Positions 10,361-19,488 of a stretch of DNA of 24,596 bases are shown in pieces. Under the pieces are notes generated by a model, which saw only the letters and a list, made by a program, of their open reading frames with translations, was not told the DNA's origin and searched no databases. The stretch lies in contig KN883679.1 in the NCBI GenBank assembly GCA_000934455.1, positions 122,017-146,612 on the forward strand, in the 5' to 3' direction. Source of the DNA: Apostichopus parvimensis. Its lineage: Eukaryota > Echinodermata > Holothuroidea > Aspidochirotida > Stichopodidae. Each line of letters begins with the position of its first letter. Position 1 is the first letter of the stretch. A program made the position numbers and the translations under genes.

Positions 10361-11687
10361 GGACCTTAATGGTTGGACTTGTGTGTCTACCATAAACAGA
10401 AACCATGACTTTCTACAACCAGAGTACTTTATCTCATCCCAAGATCCTGTTGGCCGATTGCCTCACAGTACCATACTCATCCGCATGAAGCAACAATGCC
10501 GACACGCCGCCGTGACACTTTATGCCAGAGAATCATGATGAATATCGAGCTTTTTACACACTTCAGAGGCAGGTTGGCACCGGTAATCAATAGTACATTA
10601 CTTAAACCCAATTCACACCTCTAATAAAAAGATTAGTTGAGCCTGACAAAAGGTCCAATACTATGGTCAGTGTGAAGAAATCAATACCATTGAATCTCTA
10701 CCTACAGTATGGGGCACAAAAGCTGCAGGTATACAGTGAGCAGTATTCAATTAAGATTCTAGATGCCACCTCAAGTGTATATCTCGTTAATTGGATTTCG
10801 GGCGAAACTTTTAACACCGGGAAGGTCCCATTTTCGTGTCGGGATCACGAAAACCCCCGGATAGAAATTCTATCTAGTGGAACAGGTGTGAAATTTATCA
10901 ATTGGAATTATCTATACGATTTGGGCCATAAGATAAGAAAGCTTTAATTTTGTCACACTTTGGGCTAAAGTAATATAGCAAGTTCTACAGTACCTTAATA
11001 CATTTGAATATATGCTTCAATCATGAAAAATGGACTGAAATCTACCAGGGATATCAGAGAGATATATATGTATGGATGAGAACCAAGCAATAGCCTTAAC
11101 TATGAAATCTAGGGGGTGGCCAGAGGAGAGGGGGACACGGGTACAACCCCCAGCTGTCATGAAAAGAAAAGTGGGCCAGGTGAACTCATTATCCTCGGAA
11201 CCAAACTGACTCAACGATGCTGAATTCCACGTACACTCCAAAGATTATAAGTTGTAGAAAAGTGATCTGTTACTTGTAGCTAATCAAGAAATGTTCGTGT
11301 ATTCTCAGTGTCTGTGAATGAATTTAGCACTTGCGAACCGGACTGCTTCATCAATTTTAGGGGGTTCCAGGATAAAATGCAAATCATCAGAACTAGTGCC
11401 TCAGTTATAATTTGTATATAATATTCAGATAGTGAAATTTGCCTATTAATATACATCTGAAATGCTATTGATACCAAAGATTTAAAATTTATCCCATGAG
11501 ATAGAAAAATATTCCAGGGTTGATGTATTGTTCAACTTACTAGCAGTTTATTAGGTGTGAGAACCGTTTCAATGTGCACATGTTTGGTGATTTACGAACG
11601 AGGATACTTAACATTCTCTATTCTATATACCTGTATATGTTAAAGTAGATTTGTGGGGGCACAGTGCTTAAATGTTACCAACTTTTG
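10361..11687. other. Non-coding stretch with one unrecognised 94-codon frame
   Basis: The longest plus-strand open frame is 10663-10947. Its product (beginning MVSVKKSIPLNLYLQYG) matches no family I know, has no exon-like boundaries, and its central part is hairpin-forming DNA (10831-10874). I therefore do not call it a gene. The rest has no recognisable content. Confidence 0.45.
10831..10874. repeat. Two adjacent perfect hairpins
   Basis: TTTTCGTG (10831-10838) pairs perfectly with CACGAAAA (10846-10853) around a seven-base loop. Seven bases downstream, GATAGAA-A-TTCTATC (10860-10874) is a second perfect dyad. The surrounding 80 bp is more GC-rich than its flanks. This could be the core of a small decayed foldback element or a protein-binding dyad. 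Confidence 0.7.
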
Positions 11688-11750
11688 TAGGCTAGGTAGA
11701 TTGAGTGCATTTGTAGTAATGAGACAGGTAAGTGAGGAGTAAAGTAAACA
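11688..11750 (+). repeat. Dispersed GAGACAGGTAAGTGAGG-type repeat fragment
   Basis: GTAGGCTAGGTAGATTG followed by GAGACAGGTAAGTGAGGAGT and AAAGTAAA. The first block recurs at 19211, the second at 3201, 15333 and (diverged) 19255, and the AAAGTAAA tail at 3221. It therefore belongs to a dispersed family of which only ends or fragments remain here. Confidence 0.65.
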
Positions 11751-12009
11751 CAACAGCAGGCAGCCGTACATCTTATGGCCTAGAGTTTTAAGATTCATCT
11801 ACAATTGCAGATGTCCACTAACTGCCTTATAAATAGAACTTTATAACAAGCTGTTTAAGACATGTGAGAGCTCAGAATATGAATCATGCATTCAGGCATG
11901 TACAGCTGTGTACCCAAAATTGAAGGGGAAGATGGAGAGAGGTTTGCTTGGTGATCCAATCACTTTTATGTAGTCCTGAGGCCATGTAGGTCGTACTTAC
12001 AGCACTCTA
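11751..12009. other. Short non-coding spacer
   Basis: No ORF, RNA or repeat recognised between the dispersed fragment and the TA-flanked MITE. Confidence 0.5.
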
Positions 12010-12416
12010 AAGGCCCGGTCACATTACAGCGATATTTTATCGGAATACGGTCTGATTTTTCCGATTTTAGGCCGAAGAGTGAGGTTTGTGGTAGTGAATG
12101 TAATGAATGCAGTGGAATATTCGAATACCTACTCCAAATCTGAGGGGTTCTGGAACGGACTACATTCTGAAGTGACGTCACATCGAAAAACGATAAAAAT
12201 CGGAAGAGAAATCGGGTAGCTATCCAAGAAAAGGAAACGGAGTCAATATCAAAAGTTAGAAGAGGGCTATTCCACATCGGAATGGCTCAACAGATAGCAA
12301 ATCAGGTCCTTTATCACTGTGGTTAGAAGACCCGAACGAAAAACTGGCTGTTTTGATTCCTCCGGGAAAATCGGATAGTATTCCGATAAAAAATCGGTAT
12401 AGTGTGACCGGGCCTT
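12010..12416. mobile_element. MITE with AAGGCCCGGTCACA ends and TA flanks
   Basis: The inverted ends pair over about 39 bp with about four differences: the left begins AAGGCCCGGTCACATTACAG and the right, reversed, begins AAGGCCCGGTCACACTATAC. Both continue to TTTTATCGGAATAC. A TA dinucleotide flanks each side (12008-12009 and 12417-12418), consistent with a two-base TA target duplication. The 407 bp interior has no transposase. Open minus-strand frames that run through it are by-products of the inverted ends. A perfect TGACGTCA (CRE-type) site lies at 12173-12180. TA flanks would fit a Tc1/mariner-like source, but other TA-inserting groups are possible. Confidence 0.88.
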
Positions 12417-12488
12417 TAATGAGCAAATCCGTCTGTTAATTACTTTCAGTCCATGCATTTTCCTGAGATGGGAGTGTTGATCGAATGA

Positions 12489-12515
12489 GGAGGGAGGGGG
12501 GGGGGGAAGAAGTTT
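12489..12515. repeat. G-rich purine tract
   Basis: GGAGGGAGG followed by a run of about eleven G and then GAAGAAG. A homopurine low-complexity tract that could form a G-quadruplex or triplex. Confidence 0.8.
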
Positions 12516-12688
12516 GTTAAGAACATGTGAAGTACTAAATAATTAAAATAACCTATACTGTTAATGATGCAGGGCTGCTTATGAGATTTGAGAGTTGTTG
12601 TATACATGCAGCTTTCTAATTTATGAATAAAATTACAAAATACATTAGTTTTCTCCAAGTCTTAACTTGTACAATACTGTATTTGACA

Positions 12689-12834
12689 GCACGTAACAAG
12701 CCTTGTATTAACACATTTCGATGTTCCAATTTGAAACATTATGTTAAATAAGCTTCATGAAGCACATAATGAGCCTTGTATGAACACATTTCCATGATCC
12801 ATTCAAAAACATTTTGTTAAAAATAAGCTATGGA
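12689..12834 (+). repeat. Two tandem copies of a 73 bp unit
   Basis: Copies begin GCACGTAACAAGCCTTGTAT (12689) and GCACATAATGAGCCTTGTAT (12762). Both continue with AACACATTTC, ACATT-TGTTAAA and AATAAGCT. Several substitutions separate them, so the duplication is not recent. No coding content. Confidence 0.85.
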
Positions 12835-13087
12835 TATTAAATCATATCTGCCAGACATAATGTTTATTATTTCTAACTTTCTTCATATCAAACCTAACTA
12901 ACAATTCACTTGCCAGGAAGTGCTTGAAGGTTCTTAAAATTTTACTGCAGTCAAACCTAATTCAGGACTCACTGATAACAGCACAAATTATGAAGTTTAT
13001 ATTGGGAATAAAGGTAAATTTATTTGTAAATGGTCAAATTGAAAGGAAGAGGAAGTGTAAAAATGCGAGCAGTGTTTGGCAGGTAAA

Positions 13088-13668
13088 TTACAGATAGTAA
13101 GGTGCATGACTTGCTAGAAAACAGGTACAGTTAGAGAGCAGTGAATTATGCGACCAGTTTTGACTGGTTAGATACAGATAGGAACGTGCATATCTTGCTA
13201 AAAAAACAGGTACAGTTAGAGAGGAGTAAATTATGCGACCAGTTTTGGCTGGTTAGATACAGATAGAAAGGTGCATGACTTGCTAGAGAACAGGTACAGT
13301 AAGTGGCTGTGAATTATGTGACCAGTTTTGGCTGGTTAGATACAGATAGGAAGGTGCAAGACTTGCTAGAGAACAGGTACAGTTAAAGAGCAGTGAAATT
13401 ATGCGACCAGTTTTGGCTGGTTAGATTGGAAGGTGCATGACTTGTTAGAGAACAGGTACAGTAAGTGGCTGTGAATTATGCGACCAGTTTTGGTTGGTTA
13501 GATACAGATAGTAAGGTGCATGACTTGCTAGGGAACAGGTGCAGTAAGTGGCTGTGAATTATGCGACCAGTTTTGGCAGGTTAGATACAGACAGGAAAGT
13601 GCATGACTTGCTAGAGAACAGGTACAGTACGAGAGCAGTGAATTATGCGACCATTTTTGGCTTACAGA
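13088..13668 (+). repeat. Tandem array, about 84 bp unit, seven copies
   Basis: The landmark ATGCGACCA (ATGTGACCA in the third copy) falls at 13148, 13233, 13316, 13401, 13478, 13561 and 13645, giving steps of 85, 83, 85, 77, 83 and 84. Shared blocks are GGTGCATGACTTGCTAGA, AACAGGTACAGT, GAATTATGCGACCAGTTTTG and GGTTAGATACAGATAG. ACCAG-TTTTGG-CTGGT forms a small hairpin in most units. The block after AACAGGTACAGT comes in two forms, AGAGCAGTGAA (four units, one as GAGGAGTAAA) and AAGTGGCTGTGAA (three units), interleaved along the array. No unit encodes an open repeat peptide of note. Confidence 0.95.
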
Positions 13669-14069
13669 ATTATACAGTTACTATTAACACAATTAGCTAC
13701 ATGTAGTTGCTTTTATTTTAATGGAAGTATTATGTATGGAAAGGTGAAAACTTATCTCACTTTGTACAAATTGATGGTTTTCACTTCCACCTGACTAACT
13801 GACTGTACACACTGCAATACAGTGCACATAATTCACTGTCACCTGTATCTCCTCTACACAGTGCACGCTGTCTAGCCGGCTGTCCCGAATCTTCAACAAA
13901 AAGATCAACAGAGCTGAATTCTAATTACTCTACGGCTTCTCATCAAAGCATTGATAACTGCAGATATCACTTTACACCTTCAAATACTAGTGAAGAACAG
14001 TCTTGACGATAACAAACAGATGACAGTCTCTACCATTTAAACCGCTACAAGCAAAATTTAGACGCCTTC
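13669..14069. other. Non-coding spacer
   Basis: No gene or repeat recognised. A minus-strand open frame (13987-14247) runs through the next entry and has no recognisable protein family. Confidence 0.45.
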
Positions 14070-14140
14070 GGAAGGATTTGAACTTTATTTTAAGACCAAT
14101 GTCCGCATGTTCAACATTCCATCTGACTAACTCATAGGCA
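14070..14140 (-). other. tRNA-like promoter pair, possible SINE relic
   Basis: Minus strand: TAGTCAGATGG (14129-14119) resembles a Pol III A box and GTTCAAATCC (14083-14074) is a good B box (GWTCRANNC), separated by 35 bases as in a type I tRNA. The T-stem and acceptor stem pair poorly, so this is not a functional tRNA gene. A decayed tRNA-derived SINE head is possible, and chance is also possible. Confidence 0.25.
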
Positions 14141-15319
14141 TCCAGGTACCTAACTGACTGCTGCTGGGAGAGGATGTAGCATTGAGCAAGAAGAATCTTG
14201 CCCTCATTTTCCAAACTGCCAAAGGTAAACGACCTCAAAATGAGCAAACAATTTTCATTCCTGGGAAGTAACTCAGAGACCTAGATATTTCAGGCTATTT
14301 ATTTAAACACATGTTGCAAGACATGTACGTAGAAAGATCACAAGTAAATTAAGACAATTGTTCTAGCAGTCCTAGGATTGAGAATTGTACTTCAGGGAGA
14401 TTACTTAATATCTAATCCAAGACTGCTTGACATCTTTCTCAAAAGGTCTCTAAAGGTTATCATTTATTACTTCCAAATATGCTAGAAAGTGAGATAATGG
14501 TCACACCTATGCTCAATTTTCAACACACATTTTATCTATAATTTTAAGTAGTTATCTGTGCAGAGAAATTTAACTGTCTACTTAAAAACTCCATCCCCAC
14601 TCTCTCAAAAATAATTTAGAAGGTCAAAACGTCTCAATAAGTACTTAGCGGAACTTTTAGCATATTATTTTTATCATGTTATAAAGTAGAGCCAATACGG
14701 ATGACATTTAAGGTTCTCTAACGGGGGGAAAAAATCATGCATTTCATTCACAAATAAGAACATTTTCTATGGATTTTGTCAAGCAGATCATGTGGATAAT
14801 TGGATGCATGCTTTTCAAGAGCTTAAAATTCACAATCTAAATCCATCATCCTACTGTACATCCATATCAAATGCACAAGTAGTTAGTTTACACAATCAAG
14901 GCATCTTGGGATGTATATAGACAACATTGCAGAGCCCCAGACCTAATTATCTCAAACAAATTACACACCATGTTTTCAAGCAGAGGTGTTAGCTGAGGTG
15001 ATAAGAAGTTTATCTGTTGGTCTTCCTTGAATAAACAATCCACTCAAGCGAAAGATCAGAATGCAGACAATTTGTTGCTTTTCAGAGCTGCACACAGTAG
15101 GCTTGTGACAATCTGTAGTACTTATTTAGCATGTGGTTTTACTGATTTATTGGCCATGTGAAGTCAATTCCATTTGTTTTTTTTTTCTTTCCAAAACAGA
15201 AGCAATAACATTATGCATAACTAATGCATAATTTCTGTTTTAATCTATGCACTATGTTTATCTCACAAGTGAAGCTGGATGAATGTTTGGTTACCTAATG
15301 ACAGTATTCGAGAAGTCTT
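14141..15319. other. Non-coding stretch with no recognised gene
   Basis: AT-rich sequence without protein-like frames. A T-run lies at about 15175-15187, and ATGCATAA words are paired near 15213-15232. I see nothing else. Confidence 0.55.
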
Positions 15320-15350
15320 ACAGTTGTGAGGAGACAGGTAAGTGATGGAG
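15320..15350 (+). repeat. Dispersed TGTGAGGAGACAGGTAAGTG fragment
   Basis: CAGTTGTGAGGAGACAGGTA followed by AGTGA matches the right terminus of the 3012-3213 MITE (GGTTGTGAGGAGACAGGTAA). No facing partner end is visible upstream, so this is a solo end or part of a wider repeat family. It also reads as a consensus splice donor (CAG|GTAAGT). Confidence 0.6.
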
Positions 15351-15445
15351 TGATCTCAATGTGTACTAATTAATGTGTACTCAATGTGTTTTCAATGTAT
15401 ACTCAATGTGTACTCAATGTGATCTCAATGTGTACTAATCACAAT
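15345..15445 (+). repeat. Short tandem repeat of CTCAATGTGTA words
   Basis: CTCAATGTG and the variants TTCAATGTATA and ATTAATGTGTA recur about eight times at steps of 10-16 bp. This is an imperfect minisatellite with no coding meaning. Confidence 0.8.
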
Positions 15446-15462
15446 GAATTGCAATAAATTAA

Positions 15463-15705
15463 CTGAATTCTAACATTACAAGAGAATATCAAGATTACTA
15501 CCATGGCAATGTGCTTGAGAGACACTACATTTTCTTCATGTCCTCAGTTAACCAGATGTGTAGTGCAAGCACAAAGGTCTTTGACTCTTTCGCGGCGCAA
15601 GTGCAAAATAATCCAAAATCCAGAATGCCCAAAGTATCGAGTAGGACTCCAAAGGGGAGTTATGATGAGTATATGGGTAACTATGCGCTAGAATACAGGG
15701 AATAA
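15463..15705 (+). CDS. Unrecognised open frame, possible terminal exon
   Basis: I do not recognise this protein. The frame is open from 15463 to the TAA at 15703-15705, about 80 codons. The peptide includes REYQDYYHGNVLERHYIF, then SSVNQMCSASTKVFDSFAAQ, and ends DEYMGNYALEYRE. The composition is mixed and polar, more protein-like than the surrounding AT-rich frames, and local base composition is more balanced. It has no good upstream ATG. If it is an exon, candidate acceptors are the AG after TCTAACATTACA (near 15482) or, better, the TTCTTCATGTCCTCAG site ending at 15546. AATAAA overlaps the stop (15701-15706). Against it: an overlapping frame (15503-15691) is also open, no partner exon is evident in the window, and no family matches. 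The region could be a terminal exon of an upstream gene, an old processed fragment, or chance. Confidence 0.25.
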   Translation: MNSNITREYQDYYHGNVLERHYIFFMSSVNQMCSASTKVFDSFAAQVQNNPKSRMPKVSSRTPKGSYDEYMGNYALEYRE

Positions 15706-16324
15706 ATCAATGTAAAACCTTTACATCTAAGCACTGTATATATTGAAGGCTATGAATATTGCCTATTACCAAATACTACATGGTTCTGTGTACAAACTTT
15801 GCTTTGCATCTTTGCAATTGTATAGCAATTTACCCATTTTGCATATCAGTTTGTGATGCGATAGTCCCAATCACAATTATTCACTGGAATATGGTTCAAG
15901 TACAAGTAAATATATCTCTAACTTCTAAACTTACTGTTTCAAGACTAGAACCTCATTCCTTAGTGTGTCCTCCTTCCCCTTCAACTGCCGTTTGTCGATA
16001 CATTTCACTGCTCTTCCTGTGTTTGTAGTTTTCTCCACTGCCATCACTACCTCTGAGAAAGCTCCTCTGGAAATGAAGGGAAACAAAATTTAAGGTATGT
16101 ATTTATAGTCTAAAACAATTACTTGAAAAGAATCAGAAAGTCAAATGACTTTGTGATTCCTTGCCAATATGAGAAGAAACTTTAGAAGCAACAAACTTTT
16201 CCAACTATCTGAATTGCTGATCAAAAATGGTAAGTCTTGCAGAATTGATTAATTCTTACCTATGCAAAGAGGGTTGAAGGTCAAACAAACTTCATTTCTG
16301 CATAATCAGACTTATTCTGACTGT
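15706..16324. other. Non-coding stretch with no recognised gene
   Basis: An 89-codon plus-strand frame (15759-16028) is cysteine- and isoleucine-rich and looks like read-through of AT-rich DNA. No repeat or RNA gene is seen. Confidence 0.5.
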
Positions 16325-17003
16325 AACCTGAAATGACCTTTGACCTCAAGGGAAATTGTAGACATGCATTTAGCAAGGGCTCTGTACATACCAAGTTTGA
16401 AGTTCAAGTAACTAATTCTAAAGATATCCCATTTTCAAAGTTCTCAGACTTTGACATCTGTTGACCTCCAAAGACCTTCCACCTCCATGAAAAACAATAG
16501 GGATCATCTGCTCACCACAGGCTAGCAACATACCAAGTTTAAAGTTAAAGCAACTTTACTTCTTGAGATATTGTGTTTACAAGGTTTTCAGCCTTTGACC
16601 TTTGGTGACCTAAAATGACCTTCGACCTCCATGAAAAACAAAAGGGATCATCTACTTACCATGGGATACCAAGTTAAAAGTTCAAGCAACTTTTACTTCT
16701 TGAGATATCGCTTACAAGGTTTTTAGCCTTTGACCTCTGGTGACCTTAACTGACCTTTAACCTCCATGAAAGAGTATAGAGAACATCTAATCACTAAGTT
16801 CTACCTAGATACAAAGTTTGAAGTTCAAGCAACTTTCACTTCTTGAGATATTGTGTTTACAAGGTTTTCAGACTTTGACCTCTGGTGACCTAAAATGACT
16901 TTTGACCTCCATGAAAAAGGATTCAGAACATCTAATCACTAAGGGCTACCTACATACCAAGTTTGAAGTTCAAAGTAACTTTCGCTTCTTGAGATATCAT
17001 GTA
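16325..17003 (+). repeat. Tandem array, about 141 bp unit, nearly five copies
   Basis: Landmark TGACCTTTGACCT (or a variant) falls at 16334, about 16472, 16616, 16751 and 16896 (steps 138, 144, 135, 145). Each unit then has CTCCATGAAAAA, GATCATCT or ACATCTAATCAC, ATACCAAGTTTGAAGTTCAA, GCAACTTT-CTTCTTGAGATAT and ACAAGGTTTTCAG before the next ladder. From the second copy on, the ladder is TGACCT-N4-TGACCT-N4-TGACCT-N1-TGACCT, with variants. This resembles a dispersed repeat I associate with marine invertebrate genomes. The last copy ends near TTGAGATATCATG. Confidence 0.93.
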
Positions 17004-18654
17004 ATAATATTGTGTAATAACCAGGGATCATAGCCCAAACTTCATTCAATATTGTTGTTTGTTTGTTTATTGTTTATTTGATTTGATATTGTTTATTTAA
17101 ATTAGCCCACAAAAAAACAATTAAGGGATCTCTAAAGAAATTTGAGCAGTTGGTAGAGCAGACTTTGATAATGTATATATAAAGCAATGTGTTTTAAAAC
17201 AGTTTTTTTCCTACTAGGTGAAAAGAAGTCCAGGTACAACTTCATCCACCAGCTGCCATCAAAATAGCACAACCAGAGCCTTTGTTCAGTAGATCTATTA
17301 TATCTACAGGTACATAATGAAACCATGCAAAATGTACTGTCCACTAAACTAAAAATGTACACATTACAGATATTAAAAGCAGGCTACTGAATGCACATTG
17401 TGGTTGCTCCCAACCACAGAATTTAAAGGTGTCCTATTTTTTGTCTAAATACTTTATCACACAGCACCTGTCTCATCCTTTCACCAGTGATGATCATAAA
17501 TATCTTCCACGATGAGTAAGCACTGCACTGTAACGGAGAACATAATCCGAAAAATACTGGTAGCATTTAAATTCAGAGCTCGATTACCTGTCAAAGCAAA
17601 TGGCTTCTAATCAATTTTCATCTCATAGGAATACATTGCCTTGCTGATGAGGCTTTATGACCTAATTACGCTTTGGACCGTTAAGTTTTACCAGAGATGT
17701 GGGTCAGGTATCGTCATAGCATCAAGATCTCTATCAATATCGGTTCGTTCGCTGTCAGCTCAGACAGACAACCTGCTAACAGTTTGAAGTACAGAACCTT
17801 ATTGCGATGTGATAAAAAGGTATGCTGTATAGGCCCCAAATATGCTAGATATTCAAATATGGTCACCTTTGGTCAAAGTTCTTAAACTGTTTTTAATACA
17901 ACCTTCGAGGAAATTTCCTTACTGGGTCATTCGGTCATCTTGTGTGTTCCTTAAAAATTGTCTGAGAACAATTTGATGAGTAAAGACTTCCAGGAAAGAA
18001 CTTTTGAAAACTTCTAGCAAATAAATAGCGTGCTATAATTTGGGGACTATAGAGACTACCTTTAAGTGACAGTCTTCAGGTGTGACATATACTTGGCCAT
18101 TCAAGCAGCTTGTTGACTTTTCTCTCAGAGGCGTACATATGAAACTGAGGAGAATGCAACATTCCAAAATTTCAGCCTCTACAAAAATTAAAAAGTCTTA
18201 ACTTAGGAAGACCTAAAAACCTGCCAGGTGTCCGCCTACCCCCTCCCTCCCTCGTTTCACCATTTTTAGACCTTCCAACACCATTGCGTTTGATCAATTT
18301 TGTAGAAAGCTATTTGATACTAAAATCCTGCAACAGAATCTTTCATTGGCTTTCACTTTCACTTCATCCATATAACGTTTCCTTCTTCCTTGCACATAGT
18401 CCTCACAGTTAGGGATTAGTGCATCTCAACCCCCAAATTGTGTATCCATCAATCAATTAGTAGCCAACATTTAAACCTGATGTCCATCTGGGCAAAATTA
18501 AAAGAGGTTATGTATGATATAGGACGGGAAACTAAGCATAAATTCATCCTTAACATAGCTACAAAATCTAACCAGTAAATGTAACGGTACCCGTATTGCA
18601 CTTAACCTTTCTGAAGTAATATTTAAGTCAATGTGTGGTTGCAATTTACAGAGC
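17004..18654. other. Non-coding stretch with a T/TTTG-rich run
   Basis: A low-complexity TTGTTTGTTTATTGTTTATT run lies at about 17050-17100. A minus-strand frame at 17132-17362 matches no family. Otherwise the sequence is AT-rich without recognisable content. Confidence 0.5.
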
Positions 18655-18716
18655 TAATCTTTAATCCCAACCATTTCAAGATACATTGTGCAGTATTCTG
18701 TGAATCCTCTCTACAG

Positions 18717-18816
18717 GTCTTTGGAGGCAGTTGTACTGCTTAGAGTGAAACCTTTGAACAGCACTTGCTGTCCAAGACTTAAAGCAATTCCAATTCGTTG
18801 TATGAGGCCTACTAAG
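18717..18816 (+). other. Possible small exon between consensus splice sites
   Basis: CTCTCTACAG| precedes position 18717 and |GTATGT follows AAG at 18816. The 100 nt between them are open in one frame (begins SLEAVVLLRVKPLNS), and that frame is open from 18658 to a TAG at 18850-18852. The peptide matches no family I know. Such pairs arise by chance in 25 kb, so this is only a candidate. Confidence 0.15.
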
Positions 18817-19148
18817 GTATGTACCTCGACTCTCTCGCTCTCTGTGCTCTAGCAAATGTCAACATTCATATAAAGCATACAACATGTGCTAAATGTACAT
18901 AGCTCTCAAACAATAAGTGTAGGGGAAAACGTTGAGATCAAACCAATAATGTTTCTCGTAACACGTTCATTGCATACGCACATGCACAGTTATAACACTG
19001 TCGTGATATTTAAAATAACTGAGGAAAACTCTCACACAGGAATGAAACTTAATAAGCGAATTCGAGCAAATGAAAATCTTACTAGACACTGAACATTGGA
19101 GACTTTGGAATGTACAGACAGTGAGACTATGAAGGAAGATGGCAGAGA

Positions 19149-19172
19149 CCCCCCTCCCCCTCCCCCCCCCCC
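19149..19172. repeat. C-rich tract
   Basis: Runs of four to eleven C separated by single T. A low-complexity homopyrimidine tract able to form an i-motif or G-quadruplex on the other strand. Confidence 0.85.
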
Positions 19173-19208
19173 GGCCTTACAACACAGACTAAGAATGTTC
19201 TCAACTGT

Positions 19209-19285
19209 AATAGGCTAGGTTGATTGCAGTGCGCATATATATGTCGATCGAAAGGCAGGTAAGAGAGGAATGAAGTTTAAAATTG
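19209..19285 (+). repeat. Diverged copy of the 11688-11750 dispersed fragment
   Basis: ATAGGCTAGGTTGATTG is followed, after a TA-rich insert, by GGCAGGTAAGAGAGGAATGA and AGTTTAAA. The blocks occur in the same order as at 11688-11750. It is an older copy of the same repeat family. Confidence 0.5.
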
Positions 19286-19414
19286 GGTTGACTACCCAAT
19301 ACTAGGCAATTATATCCATGTGCAGTCAGAACTTGGTTACATCCATGAACAGTTGTAAATTCACAGAGTCGCAGAGAATACTAAGAAATGATTTGAGAAT
19401 GAAATTCAATGAAT

Positions 19415-19488
19415 TACTATATAGTACGTTGGTGCTACTAGGGTATATGAAGTACTATATATTACGATGATGCTACTAGGGTATATAT
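19415..19488 (+). repeat. Two tandem copies of a 38 bp unit
   Basis: TACTATATA-TACG-TG followed by TGCTACTAGGGTATAT occurs at 19415 and 19453. The two copies differ at a few positions. Confidence 0.88.

Noticed and set aside
10272-10538. 88-codon plus-strand frame
   Set aside because: Its first third lies in the right end of MITE copy 1 and the rest has no recognisable protein features or exon boundaries.
11966-12458. Overlapping minus-strand frames of 103 and 63 codons
   Set aside because: They cover the inverted ends and interior of the TA-flanked MITE. No transposase motif is visible.
13088-13668. Regular repeat spacing suggestive of a CRISPR array
   Set aside because: Units are homologous throughout, with no unique spacers, and the sequence context is eukaryotic. 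It is an ordinary tandem repeat.
15503-15691. Second open frame overlapping the 15463-15705 candidate
   Set aside because: It starts at an ATG but is arginine- and cysteine-rich with no recognisable features. It is treated as the shadow of the other frame, although neither is proven.
17420-17445. AAAGGTGTCCTATTT considered as a transposon end
   Set aside because: No inverted partner is found within the window, so a boundary cannot be supported.
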